From Burkholderia sp. S171 (lineage in GTDB: Bacteria > Pseudomonadota > Gammaproteobacteria > Burkholderiales > Burkholderiaceae): a DNA stretch of 64,000 nucleotides. The notes beneath the pieces were generated by a model. That model had not been told where the DNA came from and ran no database searches. It was given only the letters and a program-made list of their open reading frames with translations. The DNA is taken from positions 315,026 to 379,025 of the forward strand of contig NZ_LMUF01000010.1 in NCBI RefSeq assembly GCF_009766085.1, written 5' to 3'. Positions 53,551-62,955 of this stretch are shown here, piece by piece (the first letter of the stretch is position 1; the number at the start of each line of letters is the position of its first letter). A program made the translations under genes and the position numbers.

Positions 53551-55125
53551 TCAATGAGCGTCAGGAGAAGGCGGCGCGGCGCCAATAGGCCGCACGAAAA
53601 TCACGCTGACTATGCCGACGGCGAAGCACATCGTGAGGACATAGAAGGTGTCGGAGAAGGTCATCACCAGCGCTTCACGAAACACCAGCGCATGCAGGTT
53701 GGCGAGGCCCGCGTTGGTCGCGTTCAGCGCATCGCCGGCTACCGACCCCCAATGCGAAAATTGCCTCGATAAGAACGCTTCGGTCTCCGGACTTCCCGTT
53801 GTGACGCGCTCGCTGATTCGCAGATAGTGAAAATTCAGCCGGTCGTTGAGCATGGTCGCGCTGACCGCAATGCCGATCGCGCCGCCGAGATTGCGCATCA
53901 GGTTAAACAGGCCGCTCGCTGACTTGAGACGCGATTGCGGCAATGACCCCAGCGCCATTGTCACGATAGGCGGCACCGCGAACTGCTGGCCAATACCACG
54001 CAGCGCCTGCGGCAACAGGAGTTGCTGCCAGCCCCAGTCGTTCGTGAGCGGCACATAGAAGTAGCAGCCAAGACCAAAACACACGAGGCCAAAAAGCAAA
54101 CACCAGCGCATATCGACGAGACGGGAAGTAAAGGCATAAGCCCCGAGCGCGAGCAACTGGAACACGCCCACCGACAACAACGCAATCCCGATCTGCAGCG
54201 AATCCAGTTCACGCACGCGGCTGAGGAACAGCGGCGTGAGGAACACCGCGACGAAGATACCAATGCCTGTCACGAACGACAGCAAACAGCCGATCGCAAA
54301 GTTCCTGACCGCGAGCGCGCGCAGATCGACAACGGGATCTTTTGCAGTGAACGCGTGCACGAGAAACAGGAAACCACAGATAGCGGAGATCCATGTGCAG
54401 GTGATGATCACGTCGTCGCCGAACCAGTTCTTGCGCGGCCCCTCCTCCAACACATATTCAAGGCAACCAAGGAAACCCGACATCAACGCGATGCCCAGGT
54501 AGTCGCCTTTCTTCAATAACGACAAATCGGGTTCGTCAATATGCACGAACTTCGGCACCAGGATTGCAACCACCAGCCCCGGCACGAGGTTCAGATAGAA
54601 CAGCCAGTGCCATGACCATTGCGAGGTGATCCATCCACCGATCACCGGACCGATCGCCGGGGCGAGCGAAGCGAGCGCGCCGATCGTCGTCGATGCAATC
54701 AGCCGTTGCTTGCCGGGGAACAACACGAACGCCGTGGTGAAGACGGTCGGGATCATCGCGGCGCCGAGCGCACCTTGCAGGCCGCGGAAAATGATCATCG
54801 AATTGATGTCCCACGCGAGGCCGCACAGCATGCTCGTGACAGTGAAACCGACTGCGGAAGCCACGAACAACCAGCGCGTGGAGAACACTTTGGAGAGCCA
54901 GCCGGACATCGGGATCACAAGAATTTCCGCGATCAGATATGAGGTCTGGACCCACGAAAGTTCGTCCTGGCTCGCCGACAAACCGCCGCCAATTTCCCTG
55001 AGCGACGACGCCACGATCTGGATGTCCAGCGTCGCCATGAAAAAGCCCAGGCACATCAGCGCGAACGCGAAAACACGCTGTCTCGTGGGCTGGTCGGCGG
55101 GGTTCATCGGAACGGCCGGGCTCAT
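53551..55125 (-). CDS. EmrB-type DHA2 drug exporter
   Basis: 524 residues, 14 predicted spans, which marks the DHA2 branch of the MFS. Motif D1 region LDIQIVASSLREIGGGL and the antiporter motif LGPAIGPVIGG-like segment (LAPAIGPVIGGWI) are present. Proton-driven export of hydrophobic drugs or aromatic compounds through EmrA and an outer-membrane channel. Its start overlaps the EmrA stop as ATGA (55122-55125). Confidence 0.95.
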   Translation of the reverse strand: MSPAVPMNPADQPTRQRVFAFALMCLGFFMATLDIQIVASSLREIGGGLSASQDELSWVQTSYLIAEILVIPMSGWLSKVFSTRWLFVASAVGFTVTSMLCGLAWDINSMIIFRGLQGALGAAMIPTVFTTAFVLFPGKQRLIASTTIGALASLAPAIGPVIGGWITSQWSWHWLFYLNLVPGLVVAILVPKFVHIDEPDLSLLKKGDYLGIALMSGFLGCLEYVLEEGPRKNWFGDDVIITCTWISAICGFLFLVHAFTAKDPVVDLRALAVRNFAIGCLLSFVTGIGIFVAVFLTPLFLSRVRELDSLQIGIALLSVGVFQLLALGAYAFTSRLVDMRWCLLFGLVCFGLGCYFYVPLTNDWGWQQLLLPQALRGIGQQFAVPPIVTMALGSLPQSRLKSASGLFNLMRNLGGAIGIAVSATMLNDRLNFHYLRISERVTTGSPETEAFLSRQFSHWGSVAGDALNATNAGLANLHALVFREALVMTFSDTFYVLTMCFAVGIVSVIFVRPIGAAPPSPDAH

Positions 55126-56222
55126 GAACGGCTCGCGCTGTCGAGGTGAACCTTGACCGTTGCCGAGAGGCCCGCGCGCAGCACGTCCTGCTTGTCCTTC
55201 GGTACGTCGAGGTGAATCCGCACCGGTACGCGCTGCACGATCTTCGTGAAGTTGCCGGTGGCATTCTCAGGCGGCAATACGCTGAAGGTCGCACCGGTCG
55301 CCGGCGCAAGGCTTTCCACATGACCTTCAAACGTCCCACTGGATGCATCGAGCGAGACGTCCACACGATCGCCCACATGCATCTTCTTAAGCTGATCTTC
55401 CTTGAAGTTCGCGTCGATCCACAGACCCTCAGTGGGCACGATCGTCAGCAGCGACGCCCCCGTGTTCGCGAGCATCCCCACCCGCGCCGTGCGATTGCCG
55501 ACGTAACCGTCCACGGGCGCGCGGATGATCGTGTACTCCACGTTCAGTTCGGCTACGCGCCGCAACGCTTCAGCGGTCGCGACATGCGCACGCGCGTCGT
55601 CGATCTGTGCGGCAAGCACGGCGAGCTGGCGTTGCGAGGCAAGCGCCGCTGCGTTGCTGTTATCGAGCGTGGCGCGAGCCTTCAGGTAATCCGCGTCGGC
55701 ACGTTCGACCACCTGATTCGATACCGCTTCGTCCTTGACGAGTTGCCGGTAACGCACCTGGTCGGACGCACTGCGCGTGACTTCCGCCGCCGATGCCCGC
55801 ACCTCCGCCTGACTCTGGTTGATCACGGCGGCCTGCAACTGCTGCCTGGCTTCGAGCTCGGCAACGGCGGCACGTGCGCCCTGTACGTCGGCATCGGCTT
55901 GTGCAAGCCTCGCGTCGTAGTCCCGTGAGTCGAGCCGGATCAGCACCTGGTTCGCTTTCACGCGCTGGTTGTCGGAGACCAGCAGTTCGGTCACGAAACC
56001 ATTCACCTTCGGCGCCATCACGGTGACGTTGCCGCCGACATACGCGTCGTCCGTGCTTTGCACGAAACGCAGCACGGTGAACCAATACGTCGCCGCAGCG
56101 GCAATCACGATCACCACGACGATGATCGCGAGCGGCATCCAGCCGATCCGAAAAGGCCGCCGCGCTCCGCGCTCAGCCGTGGGCGCGGCGGTGGACGGAA
56201 GCTGCGTGGAGGGAGTGGTCAT
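55122..56222 (-). CDS. EmrA-type membrane-fusion protein
   Basis: 366 residues. Membrane anchor (about residues 28-50), lipoyl-like half-motifs (TVMAPKVNGFVTELLV, IIRAPVDGYVGNRTARVGML) flanking a long coiled coil, and a beta-barrel domain. It bridges the EmrB exporter and the outer-membrane channel encoded downstream. Follows the MarR gene by 68 bases on the same strand. Overlaps the EmrB start by four bases. Confidence 0.94.
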   Translation of the reverse strand: MTTPSTQLPSTAAPTAERGARRPFRIGWMPLAIIVVVIVIAAAATYWFTVLRFVQSTDDAYVGGNVTVMAPKVNGFVTELLVSDNQRVKANQVLIRLDSRDYDARLAQADADVQGARAAVAELEARQQLQAAVINQSQAEVRASAAEVTRSASDQVRYRQLVKDEAVSNQVVERADADYLKARATLDNSNAAALASQRQLAVLAAQIDDARAHVATAEALRRVAELNVEYTIIRAPVDGYVGNRTARVGMLANTGASLLTIVPTEGLWIDANFKEDQLKKMHVGDRVDVSLDASSGTFEGHVESLAPATGATFSVLPPENATGNFTKIVQRVPVRIHLDVPKDKQDVLRAGLSATVKVHLDSASRS

Positions 56223-56290
56223 CGGTGGATCCTGTTGGTTGCGTCGAATGATTTATGCGGGCATGCGCGGTGCACGGTCAGGCGCTACGT

Positions 56291-56713
56291 TCATTCGCTG
56301 GTCAAGCGGAACAGTTCGCGCCGCAGACGTGCCGCTTGCCGGCGCCCGAACTTCGCCTCGAATTCTTCTTGTGCTGCCTGCCAGTGCCGCAGGGCCTCGG
56401 TTAGCTTGGTCTGGCCGCCTTCAGTCAACGACAACTGCAAACGCCGCTGACACGGGCCGCCCAACTTCGCCACGACAAACCCGCTGCGCAGCAACGGCTG
56501 CAGCCCCCGGACCAGCGTCGTGCGCTCCATCACCATCGCCTGGGCGAGTTCCGCCATCGTCAGGTCCGGCATGCGCTCAAGCGCCGAGATAATGCTGAAT
56601 TGCGTCGGCGTGATCTGTACCGCAGACAAATGCCGCTCGTATAACTGAGAGATGTGCCGCGCAGCTTGGCGAACCGCAAAACAGTCGTCGTGTCTGGGAG
56701 GGCGTGTGTGCAT
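56291..56713 (-). CDS. MarR family repressor of the EmrAB-type operon
   Basis: 140 residues from the ATG at 56713. Winged helix with recognition helix MERTTLVRGLQPLLRSG and wing RRLQLSLTEGG. No ribosome site is present, and the ATG begins seven bases after the -10, so the message is probably leaderless. A GTG six bases upstream is the alternative. As first gene of the operon it probably represses itself and the exporter genes and releases DNA on binding an aromatic ligand. Confidence 0.92.
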   Translation of the reverse strand: MHTRPPRHDDCFAVRQAARHISQLYERHLSAVQITPTQFSIISALERMPDLTMAELAQAMVMERTTLVRGLQPLLRSGFVVAKLGGPCQRRLQLSLTEGGQTKLTEALRHWQAAQEEFEAKFGRRQAARLRRELFRLTSE

Positions 56714-56719
56714 GTGCAC

Positions 56720-56748
56720 AGATTATGTGTGCATATGCACGTAGTCAA
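56720..56748 (-). promoter_or_regulatory. MarR operon promoter with operator in the spacer
   Basis: On the minus strand TTGACT (56743-56748), 17-base spacer, TAATCT (56720-56725). The perfect palindrome GTGCATATGCAC (56729-56740) fills the spacer, and an imperfect copy (TGTGCATGTGCACA) lies over the start codon. A dimer bound there would exclude RNA polymerase. Confidence 0.7.
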
Positions 56749-56838
56749 CCGTCATTGCGCACATTTAATTAATGACGAATCGGTCAACAATCGGAAGGAA
56801 ATCGATACGAAATGAGAATGAAAGCTTGCCCGCCCGGC

Positions 56839-57735
56839 TCAGACTTCGAAGAATTCCGCCGCGTGTTCAATGAACGCCCGCACCTTGGCCGGCAGTAATG
56901 TGCGGCTGCTATACGCCAGCCGGATCTCGATCGCGCCATCGACGATCTCGAAGTCGTCCAGCAGCGACACCAGCTTGCCGGACGCCAATTCGTCGCGAAC
57001 CAGCGCAGCAGGCAACACGCCCAGGCCGAAACCCTGCAGCACCAGTTCGCGGTTGAACACCGCGTTGTTCGATGTCACGTCAGCCTTCAGCGGCACCGTG
57101 ATCTGCTCGCCTCCGTCCAGCCGGAACGTCAGCATGGGCTTGCGGATCGACGCATGCATGGCGACGAATTCAAGCCCGGCGAGCGCGGACGGATGCACCG
57201 GCCGCGGCTTGCCTTCCAGATACCCCGGCGTCACCACAATGACGAGCGGAATGCGCTCGAGCAGGCGCGTGACGGTGGTGTCGCTGGTCAGCATGAAGGG
57301 CAGCACGACACCGAGATCGTAACCGTCCGCCACCAGGTCCACGGGACGCTCGGTCAGCGTGACGTCGAGTCCGATCAGCGGATATCGACGGCGGAAAGTG
57401 GCGATCAACGGGACCAGCCGGTTGACCGTTGCCGTCGTATGCGCGACCAGCCGCAGCATGCCGGTCGGATCACTCGTGTGGTCGGACGCCTGAGCCTCCA
57501 GCGCGTCGAGTTCATCAAGCACACGTGAGCAGCCCGCGAAGAATTGCTCGGCGGTCTCGGTCAGCGAGATGTGGCGGGTGGTCCGATGAAAGAGCCTGTT
57601 GCCCAGCCGCTGCTCAAGCGTGGCGATGGCGCGCGACACGACCGGCGGCGACACGCCAAGCAGATCGGCGGCACGCGTGAAACTCTTCGCTTCCACGACC
57701 GCGCGGAACACTTTGAGGCTTGTCAGATAGTCCAT
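56839..57735 (-). CDS. LysR family regulator
   Basis: 298 residues. Standard helix-turn-helix (FTRAADLLGVSPPVVSRAIA) and effector domain. The ATG at 57735 with AAGGA six bases upstream is preferred; a further 50 in-frame upstream residues do not fit. It diverges from the IclR gene across 209 bases and precedes the MarR operon without obvious link. Target unknown. Confidence 0.92.
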   Translation of the reverse strand: MDYLTSLKVFRAVVEAKSFTRAADLLGVSPPVVSRAIATLEQRLGNRLFHRTTRHISLTETAEQFFAGCSRVLDELDALEAQASDHTSDPTGMLRLVAHTTATVNRLVPLIATFRRRYPLIGLDVTLTERPVDLVADGYDLGVVLPFMLTSDTTVTRLLERIPLVIVVTPGYLEGKPRPVHPSALAGLEFVAMHASIRKPMLTFRLDGGEQITVPLKADVTSNNAVFNRELVLQGFGLGVLPAALVRDELASGKLVSLLDDFEIVDGAIEIRLAYSSRTLLPAKVRAFIEHAAEFFEV

Positions 57736-57925
57736 GTCTCGTCCTTGAGGGTGCGGCGCGGTTAGCTTCAGCCGGCTTTGCAGCCGAGCAACTCCGTCGC
57801 GCAACGCCCGGATTCTCCAGCAAGCCGGACCTTTTTGCCGATCATCACGCCGCACTGAAAGGGAAAATGGCCTCGCCGCGGTCATTTTCTCATCCAGTAA
57901 GAATTTATTTCTTTCTTTGAGAATT

Positions 57926-57944
57926 GGCGAGAGAGACTCTCGCC
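57926..57944 (+). promoter_or_regulatory. Perfect palindrome directly against the IclR start codon
   Basis: GGCGAGAG-AGA-CTCTCGCC (57926-57944), followed at once by ATG. An eight-base inverted repeat with three-base spacer that also contains the only purine-rich candidate ribosome site (GAGAGAG). It could be a protein operator or an mRNA hairpin that hides the ribosome site. Confidence 0.6.
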
Positions 57945-58685
57945 ATGAAACAGCCTGCCGAATCCTCCTCCGTCGTCGATCGCGTCCTTAACGCGCTGAC
58001 CAGCGTTGCGCGAGCAGGACGACCGATCGGCGCCAAGCAGATCGCATCGGACATTGGTGCGCCTTTGTCCACTGTGTATCGGCTGCTGGGCTCGCTCAAA
58101 GAGTGGGGACTCTTGCAGGAGCATGCAAACTCCGGCCTGTTCGAACCCGGTCCGGCCAGCGTGCAACTCGCGTGGGGTTTCGACCAGAACGCGCAGCTCG
58201 TTACCCAAAGCCGCGACGAAATCCGGGCGCTCGTGCAGCGAACCGGCGAGAGCGTGGGCTTGCTCGTCCCGATCAACGACGCCGTCGTATGCCTCTCAAT
58301 GATTGAAAGTGACCAGCCGCTGCGCTGCTCGTTCGCCCGTGGCCGCACGCATCCGCTGACACGCGGCGCCTCCGCGAAAGCACTGCTCGCGTTTCTGCCC
58401 GAAGCAAGGGCTGATCTCCTGATCGCCGGCAGTGCATCCGATGACGCTGAAAGCGCCGCCGCGCTACGCGTGCAACTGGACGAGATTCGCCGCCGCCGAT
58501 TTGCGACGAGCGAGAGCGAAGTCGATATAGGCGTATGGGGCGTGAGCGCCCCGCTTATATCCGATGCGGGACGGCTGGAAGGAACCATCACCTTGATGGC
58601 GCCGGTGGCTCGCATTGCAGGACGTGAAGCCGAACTCGCGCAGCTCACGCGCGCGGCGGCAGATCGCATTGGCTACAAGCTTTGA
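57945..58685 (+). CDS. IclR family regulator of the ABC transporter
   Basis: 246 residues. Winged helix (IASDIGAPLSTVYRLLGSLK) then an IclR effector domain (GESVGLLVPIND, GASAKALLAF). IclR proteins repress or activate catabolic operons. It stands 40 bases before the amino-acid ABC genes on the same strand. The ATG at 57945 follows a perfect palindrome, so it probably controls its own synthesis; a TTG seven codons earlier is unlikely. Confidence 0.93.
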   Translation: MKQPAESSSVVDRVLNALTSVARAGRPIGAKQIASDIGAPLSTVYRLLGSLKEWGLLQEHANSGLFEPGPASVQLAWGFDQNAQLVTQSRDEIRALVQRTGESVGLLVPINDAVVCLSMIESDQPLRCSFARGRTHPLTRGASAKALLAFLPEARADLLIAGSASDDAESAAALRVQLDEIRRRRFATSESEVDIGVWGVSAPLISDAGRLEGTITLMAPVARIAGREAELAQLTRAAADRIGYKL

Positions 58686-58725
58686 ACCCTTTTATTTTGT
58701 GTCCACGCTATTCAAGGAACCCAGC

Positions 58726-59472
58726 ATGAAACTGACCCAGGCACTTTCCGCCCTCGCGCTCGCTGTTGTCGTTAGCGTGGCCGCCGCGCCCGCCGCCCGC
58801 GCCGCCGATGACACCATCCGCGTGGCGACCGACGCGACCTTTCCCCCGCTCGAATTCGTCAAGGACGGCAAGCGCACGGGCTTCGATATCGAGTTGATCG
58901 AAGCCATGGCCAAGACCATGGGCAAGAAAGTGCAATGGGTGGATATCGACTTCAAGGGGCTGATTCCGGGGCTGATCGCGAATCGCTTTGATGTGGCCGC
59001 GTCGGGCATCTACATGACGGACGAACGCCGCAAGGTCGTCGATTTCACCGATCCGTACTACAAGGGCGGCCTTGTAGTGGTGGTGCGCAAGAACGATACG
59101 TCGATCAAGACACCCGCCGATCTCGACGGCAAGAAAGTGACCGTGCAGGTCGGCACGAAATCGGTCGCCTTCCTGAAAGACAACTATCCGAAGGTGCAGC
59201 GCGTGGAAGTTGAAAAGAACCAGGAGATGTTTGACCTGGTGAACATCGGCCGCGCCGATGCCGCGGTCACCGGCCGCCCCGCCGCCGTGGAGTACGCGAA
59301 GGCGCAGCCTAACGTACGTGTACTCGACAAGGGGTTGAGCACGGAACTGTACGGCTTTGCGCTGCGCAAGGACGAAACCGATCTGACGGCGCAAATGAAC
59401 AAGGCGCTGCAGACACTGCGCGCGAATGGCGCGTACGACGCGCTCGCGACGAAGTGGTTCGGCAAGCAATAA
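58726..59472 (+). CDS. Periplasmic amino-acid-binding protein (ABC transporter)
   Basis: 248 residues. Sec signal peptide with an Ala-rich core cleaved near APAARA-A (about residue 27). The mature part has the solute-binding family 3 opening RVATDATFPPLEF and segment FDIELIEAMAKTMG, as in glutamine and polar-amino-acid binding proteins. AAGGA precedes the ATG. It works with the permease and ATPase genes that follow. Confidence 0.94.
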   Translation: MKLTQALSALALAVVVSVAAAPAARAADDTIRVATDATFPPLEFVKDGKRTGFDIELIEAMAKTMGKKVQWVDIDFKGLIPGLIANRFDVAASGIYMTDERRKVVDFTDPYYKGGLVVVVRKNDTSIKTPADLDGKKVTVQVGTKSVAFLKDNYPKVQRVEVEKNQEMFDLVNIGRADAAVTGRPAAVEYAKAQPNVRVLDKGLSTELYGFALRKDETDLTAQMNKALQTLRANGAYDALATKWFGKQ

Positions 59473-59496
59473 AGCATCGCCTGACAGGAGTAACCG

Positions 59497-60162
59497 ATGA
59501 CGCTCGATTTTTCCCCCGTATGGGCAGGCTGGGAAGCACTCGCGACCGGCGCTGCGACGACTATCGAAGTCACGGCCTGTTCGCTCGTACTCGGCTGCGT
59601 GCTGGGCCTGTTAGTGGGAATCGGCAGGCTCGCGCCGCAGCGTCGCGTGGTCTATGGCATCTGCACCGCTTATCTCACGTTCATACGCGGCACGCCATTA
59701 CTCGTGCAGCTTTTCATCCTGTTCTTCGGCCTGCCGCAGTTTGGCATCATGCTGCCCGCGTTTGCGTGCGGCGTGCTTGGACTCGGCGTTTATAGCGGGG
59801 CGTATGTGTCGGAGATCGTGCGAGGGTCAATTCAATCAGTGGATCGTGGCCAGATGGAAGCCGCGCGATCACTTGGGATGCCTTATCGAATGTCGATGCG
59901 CAAGGTGATCTTGCCGCAAGCATTTGTGCGCATGATTCCGCCGCTCGGCAACGAGTTTATTGCGTTGATCAAGAACTCGGCGCTGGTCTCCCTGCTGACG
60001 ATCAACGACCTGATGCACGAAGGCGAGAAGATCATTAGTGTCTCGTACCGGTCGCTGGAGGTGTACATCGTGATCGCATTCATCTACCTGATCCTGACGA
60101 GCGCAACGTCGCTGGTGTTGCGCAAGACAGAAAAATCGCTGCGTGCCGACGGGAGAGTCTGA
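59497..60162 (+). CDS. Amino-acid ABC transporter permease (GlnP/HisM type)
   Basis: 221 residues with about five spans. The EAA loop region MEAARSLGMPYRMSMRKVIL and the GNEFIALIKNSALVS segment are typical of the polar-amino-acid permease family. Only one permease gene is present, so it probably works as a homodimer. CAGGAG ribosome site. Confidence 0.94.
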   Translation: MTLDFSPVWAGWEALATGAATTIEVTACSLVLGCVLGLLVGIGRLAPQRRVVYGICTAYLTFIRGTPLLVQLFILFFGLPQFGIMLPAFACGVLGLGVYSGAYVSEIVRGSIQSVDRGQMEAARSLGMPYRMSMRKVILPQAFVRMIPPLGNEFIALIKNSALVSLLTINDLMHEGEKIISVSYRSLEVYIVIAFIYLILTSATSLVLRKTEKSLRADGRV

Positions 60163-60164
60163 GC

Positions 60165-60956
60165 ATGAGCACGACCGTGAATATGAGTATGAACGAGCCC
60201 ATTGTTTCAGTCAGAAAACTGGCGAAGTCGTTCGGGCCCAACCGCGTGTTGAACAGTATCGATATCGACGTGCAGCCGTCTCAGGTGATCGTGGTGATCG
60301 GGCCTAGCGGCTCGGGCAAGAGCACCTTCCTGCGCTGCCTGAACGGGCTGGAAACGGCCGAAGAAGGCACGGTCAAGATCTGCGGCCACGCGCTGGTGGA
60401 CAACGGCCGGATGATCAACGAGAACGGCCTGAACCGGATCCGCAAGGATGTGGGCATGGTGTTTCAATCGTTCAACCTTTTTCCGCATCTGACCGCGCTG
60501 CAGAACGTCACGCTCGCGCCGCGCTCGCTGGCCCGCGTGAGCGCGGCGGAAGCCGACGCCCAGGCGCGCGCCTTGCTCGCGAAGGTCGGGCTCGGTCATA
60601 AGGCCGACGTTTATCCGGGCACTTTATCCGGTGGGCAAAAGCAACGCGTGGCGATTGCACGAGCGCTGGCCATGCGCCCGCAAGTCATGCTCTTCGATGA
60701 ACCCACCTCCGCGCTCGATCCCGAACTGGTCGGCGAGGTGCTGCAGGTTATGCAGACGCTGGCGAGGGAAGGCATGACCATGCTGATCGTCACGCATGAG
60801 ATGAATTTTGCACGCGATGTGGCGGATACGATCGTGGTGATGGACCATGGCAGCGTGATCGAGGCTGGACCGCCGGCACAGATTTTCGGGGCGCCGCGCG
60901 AAGCCCGCACACGCAGCTTCCTGCAAGCCGTCTTGTCGCGCGAACAGGCGGTATGA
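60165..60956 (+). CDS. Amino-acid ABC transporter ATPase (GlnQ type)
   Basis: 263 residues. Walker A GPSGSGKST, Q-loop MVFQSFNLFPHLT, signature LSGGQKQRVA, Walker B VMLFDEPTSALD and the switch His in VTHEMNFAR are all present. GGGAG upstream of the ATG, only two bases after the permease. It completes an uptake system for a polar amino acid; which one is not clear from the sequence. Confidence 0.95.
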   Translation: MSTTVNMSMNEPIVSVRKLAKSFGPNRVLNSIDIDVQPSQVIVVIGPSGSGKSTFLRCLNGLETAEEGTVKICGHALVDNGRMINENGLNRIRKDVGMVFQSFNLFPHLTALQNVTLAPRSLARVSAAEADAQARALLAKVGLGHKADVYPGTLSGGQKQRVAIARALAMRPQVMLFDEPTSALDPELVGEVLQVMQTLAREGMTMLIVTHEMNFARDVADTIVVMDHGSVIEAGPPAQIFGAPREARTRSFLQAVLSREQAV

Positions 60957-60977
60957 GCAACGAGCCTATCCAGGACG

Positions 60978-61418
60978 TTAGGATGCCCCGGTCTCTGCCG
61001 GATAAGGCCAGCGGCTAAAACGCGATTCCGCCTTGGCTTCGTGTGACGGTGCCTGCAGTCCTTCCGCGAACCAAGCAACGTCGTTTCTGCGCTCCTTGAC
61101 ATAGCGCTCCCACCCTTTGGCGTTGCCAGTGAAGAGGTCGTGCTGCACCGTCGATGCGAGCAAGGAGCGGTTCAGGTCTTCATCGAGCAGGGTTTTCGGC
61201 CAAAGGAAAAACGCAGCGGTCGCGCGCTCGGTCACCTGTTGCGGCGTCATGGCGGCATCGAGATAACCGAGCCACGTAAAACTGGTGAGCGAGTCCTCAC
61301 GCGCAATTGCGTCACCGAGCGTGGCGTAACGCTGAGCGCTACGTGACAAGCACGACAGTGCCTCCAGCACATCGCCCAGATGCAGCAAAAGTGCACGTCG
61401 TTCATAAGCATCTTTCAT
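60978..61418 (-). CDS. Hypothetical protein, 146 residues
   Basis: Not recognised. GGAG six bases before the ATG and normal codon use support it. Soluble and helical in appearance; no signal peptide or membrane span. The C-terminal end (RFSRWPYPAETGAS) is Arg/Pro-rich. Convergent with the ABC ATPase gene (21 bases). Confidence 0.8.
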   Translation of the reverse strand: MKDAYERRALLLHLGDVLEALSCLSRSAQRYATLGDAIAREDSLTSFTWLGYLDAAMTPQQVTERATAAFFLWPKTLLDEDLNRSLLASTVQHDLFTGNAKGWERYVKERRNDVAWFAEGLQAPSHEAKAESRFSRWPYPAETGAS

Positions 61419-61432
61419 TCAAATCTCCAGAT

Positions 61433-61717
61433 TCATTGATTCAGGCTGCTGGCGGCGAAGCCGGTTTGTTCTTCGTCGGCGGTGTCATAAAAGTTCGCGA
61501 GCATTGAACCGGACGAGCACGATTCGAACACCACGACCTGAACTGACGACGACGTCGGTTCGATAGCGGAAACACTCTCGACAAGAACGGAACGTCTCCC
61601 GCTTCTCCCGTGAGCATGAAGCGGTCCAGCATACGGCAAGCAGCAATGCAAAACGGCCGCGTGCTTTATCGCCCGGGTTTTGACATCGTCATATGCCAGC
61701 ATCGTAAAGCGCGTCAC
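61433..61717 (-). pseudogene. Possible gene remnant or small ORF before the hypothetical gene
   Basis: The frame ends at 61433, 14 bases before the next start on the same strand. Its last 40 codons (VQVVVFESCSSGSMLANFYD, then a Gln/Asn end) have GC-rich third positions, but the first half loses that pattern, while an adjacent frame reads MLDRFMLTGEAGDV. Perhaps a frameshifted relic. No family recognised. The rest of the 61419-61733 gap shows nothing. Confidence 0.25.
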
Positions 61718-61733
61718 GACCGTTCGTGCACAG

Positions 61734-62705
61734 TCAAGCGTCTGCGCCGAGTTTCTGAAAGCTCAGACGGTAATCATTGGGCGACACCCCCAGGCGTTGC
61801 CGGAACACTATTCGCATGCGATCCGCCGTGCCGAAACCGCACTCATACGCGATTGTTTTCAACGGCGTCGTACTGCTTTCCAACAGGTTGCGCGCTGCAT
61901 CAATACGCGCCCGCTCCACGAAATCATGCGGTGTCACGCCAGTTGCCTCGACGAACCCGCGCGCGAAATTGCGCTCGCTCATGCCCGCGATTTGCGCCAG
62001 CTTTTCAACCGTCATGCGTTCGCCAATATGCTCCATCACGTAGGCCTGCACCTTGGCTGCGGGTGACGTCTCGTCGGCAGGCGCACTCAGGTACGGGCTG
62101 AATTGCGACTGGCCGCCGCGGCGCTGTGCAAATACCACCAGACGCTTCGCGACTGCGAGTGCAATACGCGCCCCATGATCCTCAGCGACAAGCGAAAGGG
62201 CGACGTCAATCCCCGCCGTCACACCCGCCGATGTCACCAGGTTGCCGTCGCGAATATGAATACGGTCGAGCTCGACCTGGGCCCGTGGAAATTGCCGTGC
62301 GAGTTGCGGCGCATTTTGCCAGTGCGTTGTGACATGACGGCCATCGATCAGACCGGCATGACCCAGCGCGAACGCGCCCGTGCAGATCGAACCGTAGCGC
62401 TCACAACGGGAAGCCACGTCGCGCAGCCACGCGCTCAGGCGCGGATCGGGGAGATCGGAAGGAAGCCCGGGACCACCCGCCACGAGCGCAATATCGTAAC
62501 GCTGCTGCGGTGCCTCGCACGTAATGTCCGCGAGCATCCGCGTGCCGTTCGACGCGCGCACCGGCGTGTTGTCCGCGCCGACCAGCGTGATCGCGTACCC
62601 CGCGCCCGGGGCGACGAAACCGTTCGCCTCGGCGAATACGTCGAGTGGACCTGCGACATCGAGCGCCTGCACTTGCGGAAAAATCGCGATGGCGACGCTG
62701 CGCAT
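61734..62705 (-). CDS. GlxA-type regulator (DJ-1/PfpI plus AraC domains)
   Basis: 323 residues. The N-terminal DJ-1/PfpI-like domain carries the nucleophile-elbow Cys in ICTGAFALGHAG; the C-terminal AraC-type HTH has SERNFARGFVEATGVTPHDF and the second helix near FGTADRMRIVFRQ. This GlxA/FtrA layout is common in regulators of choline, carnitine and arginine metabolism. ATG at 62705 with AGGAG nine bases upstream. Divergent from the HD-domain gene. Confidence 0.94.
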   Translation of the reverse strand: MRSVAIAIFPQVQALDVAGPLDVFAEANGFVAPGAGYAITLVGADNTPVRASNGTRMLADITCEAPQQRYDIALVAGGPGLPSDLPDPRLSAWLRDVASRCERYGSICTGAFALGHAGLIDGRHVTTHWQNAPQLARQFPRAQVELDRIHIRDGNLVTSAGVTAGIDVALSLVAEDHGARIALAVAKRLVVFAQRRGGQSQFSPYLSAPADETSPAAKVQAYVMEHIGERMTVEKLAQIAGMSERNFARGFVEATGVTPHDFVERARIDAARNLLESSTTPLKTIAYECGFGTADRMRIVFRQRLGVSPNDYRLSFQKLGADA

Positions 62706-62955
62706 GAGGTCGTACTCCTATGGAAAGGGCTGTTTTTTCACGCGTTTTACGCGCTTGGCAGGAGACGCCGTGCGGTTGGCAGACTTCGACGGACCCAATG
62801 CGTTGCGGCCATGAGCACGCGCGGCGACACTGAATTCGTCGTCCACCCCCTTTCGTTTCTCCCGATGACCCGCTTCGAACAGCGCATTTTAGCAAGGTGT
62901 TCGGGGCATCGAGGGCGGCATCGGGGAGAAGCCCACCATCCAAGGAGAATTGAAC

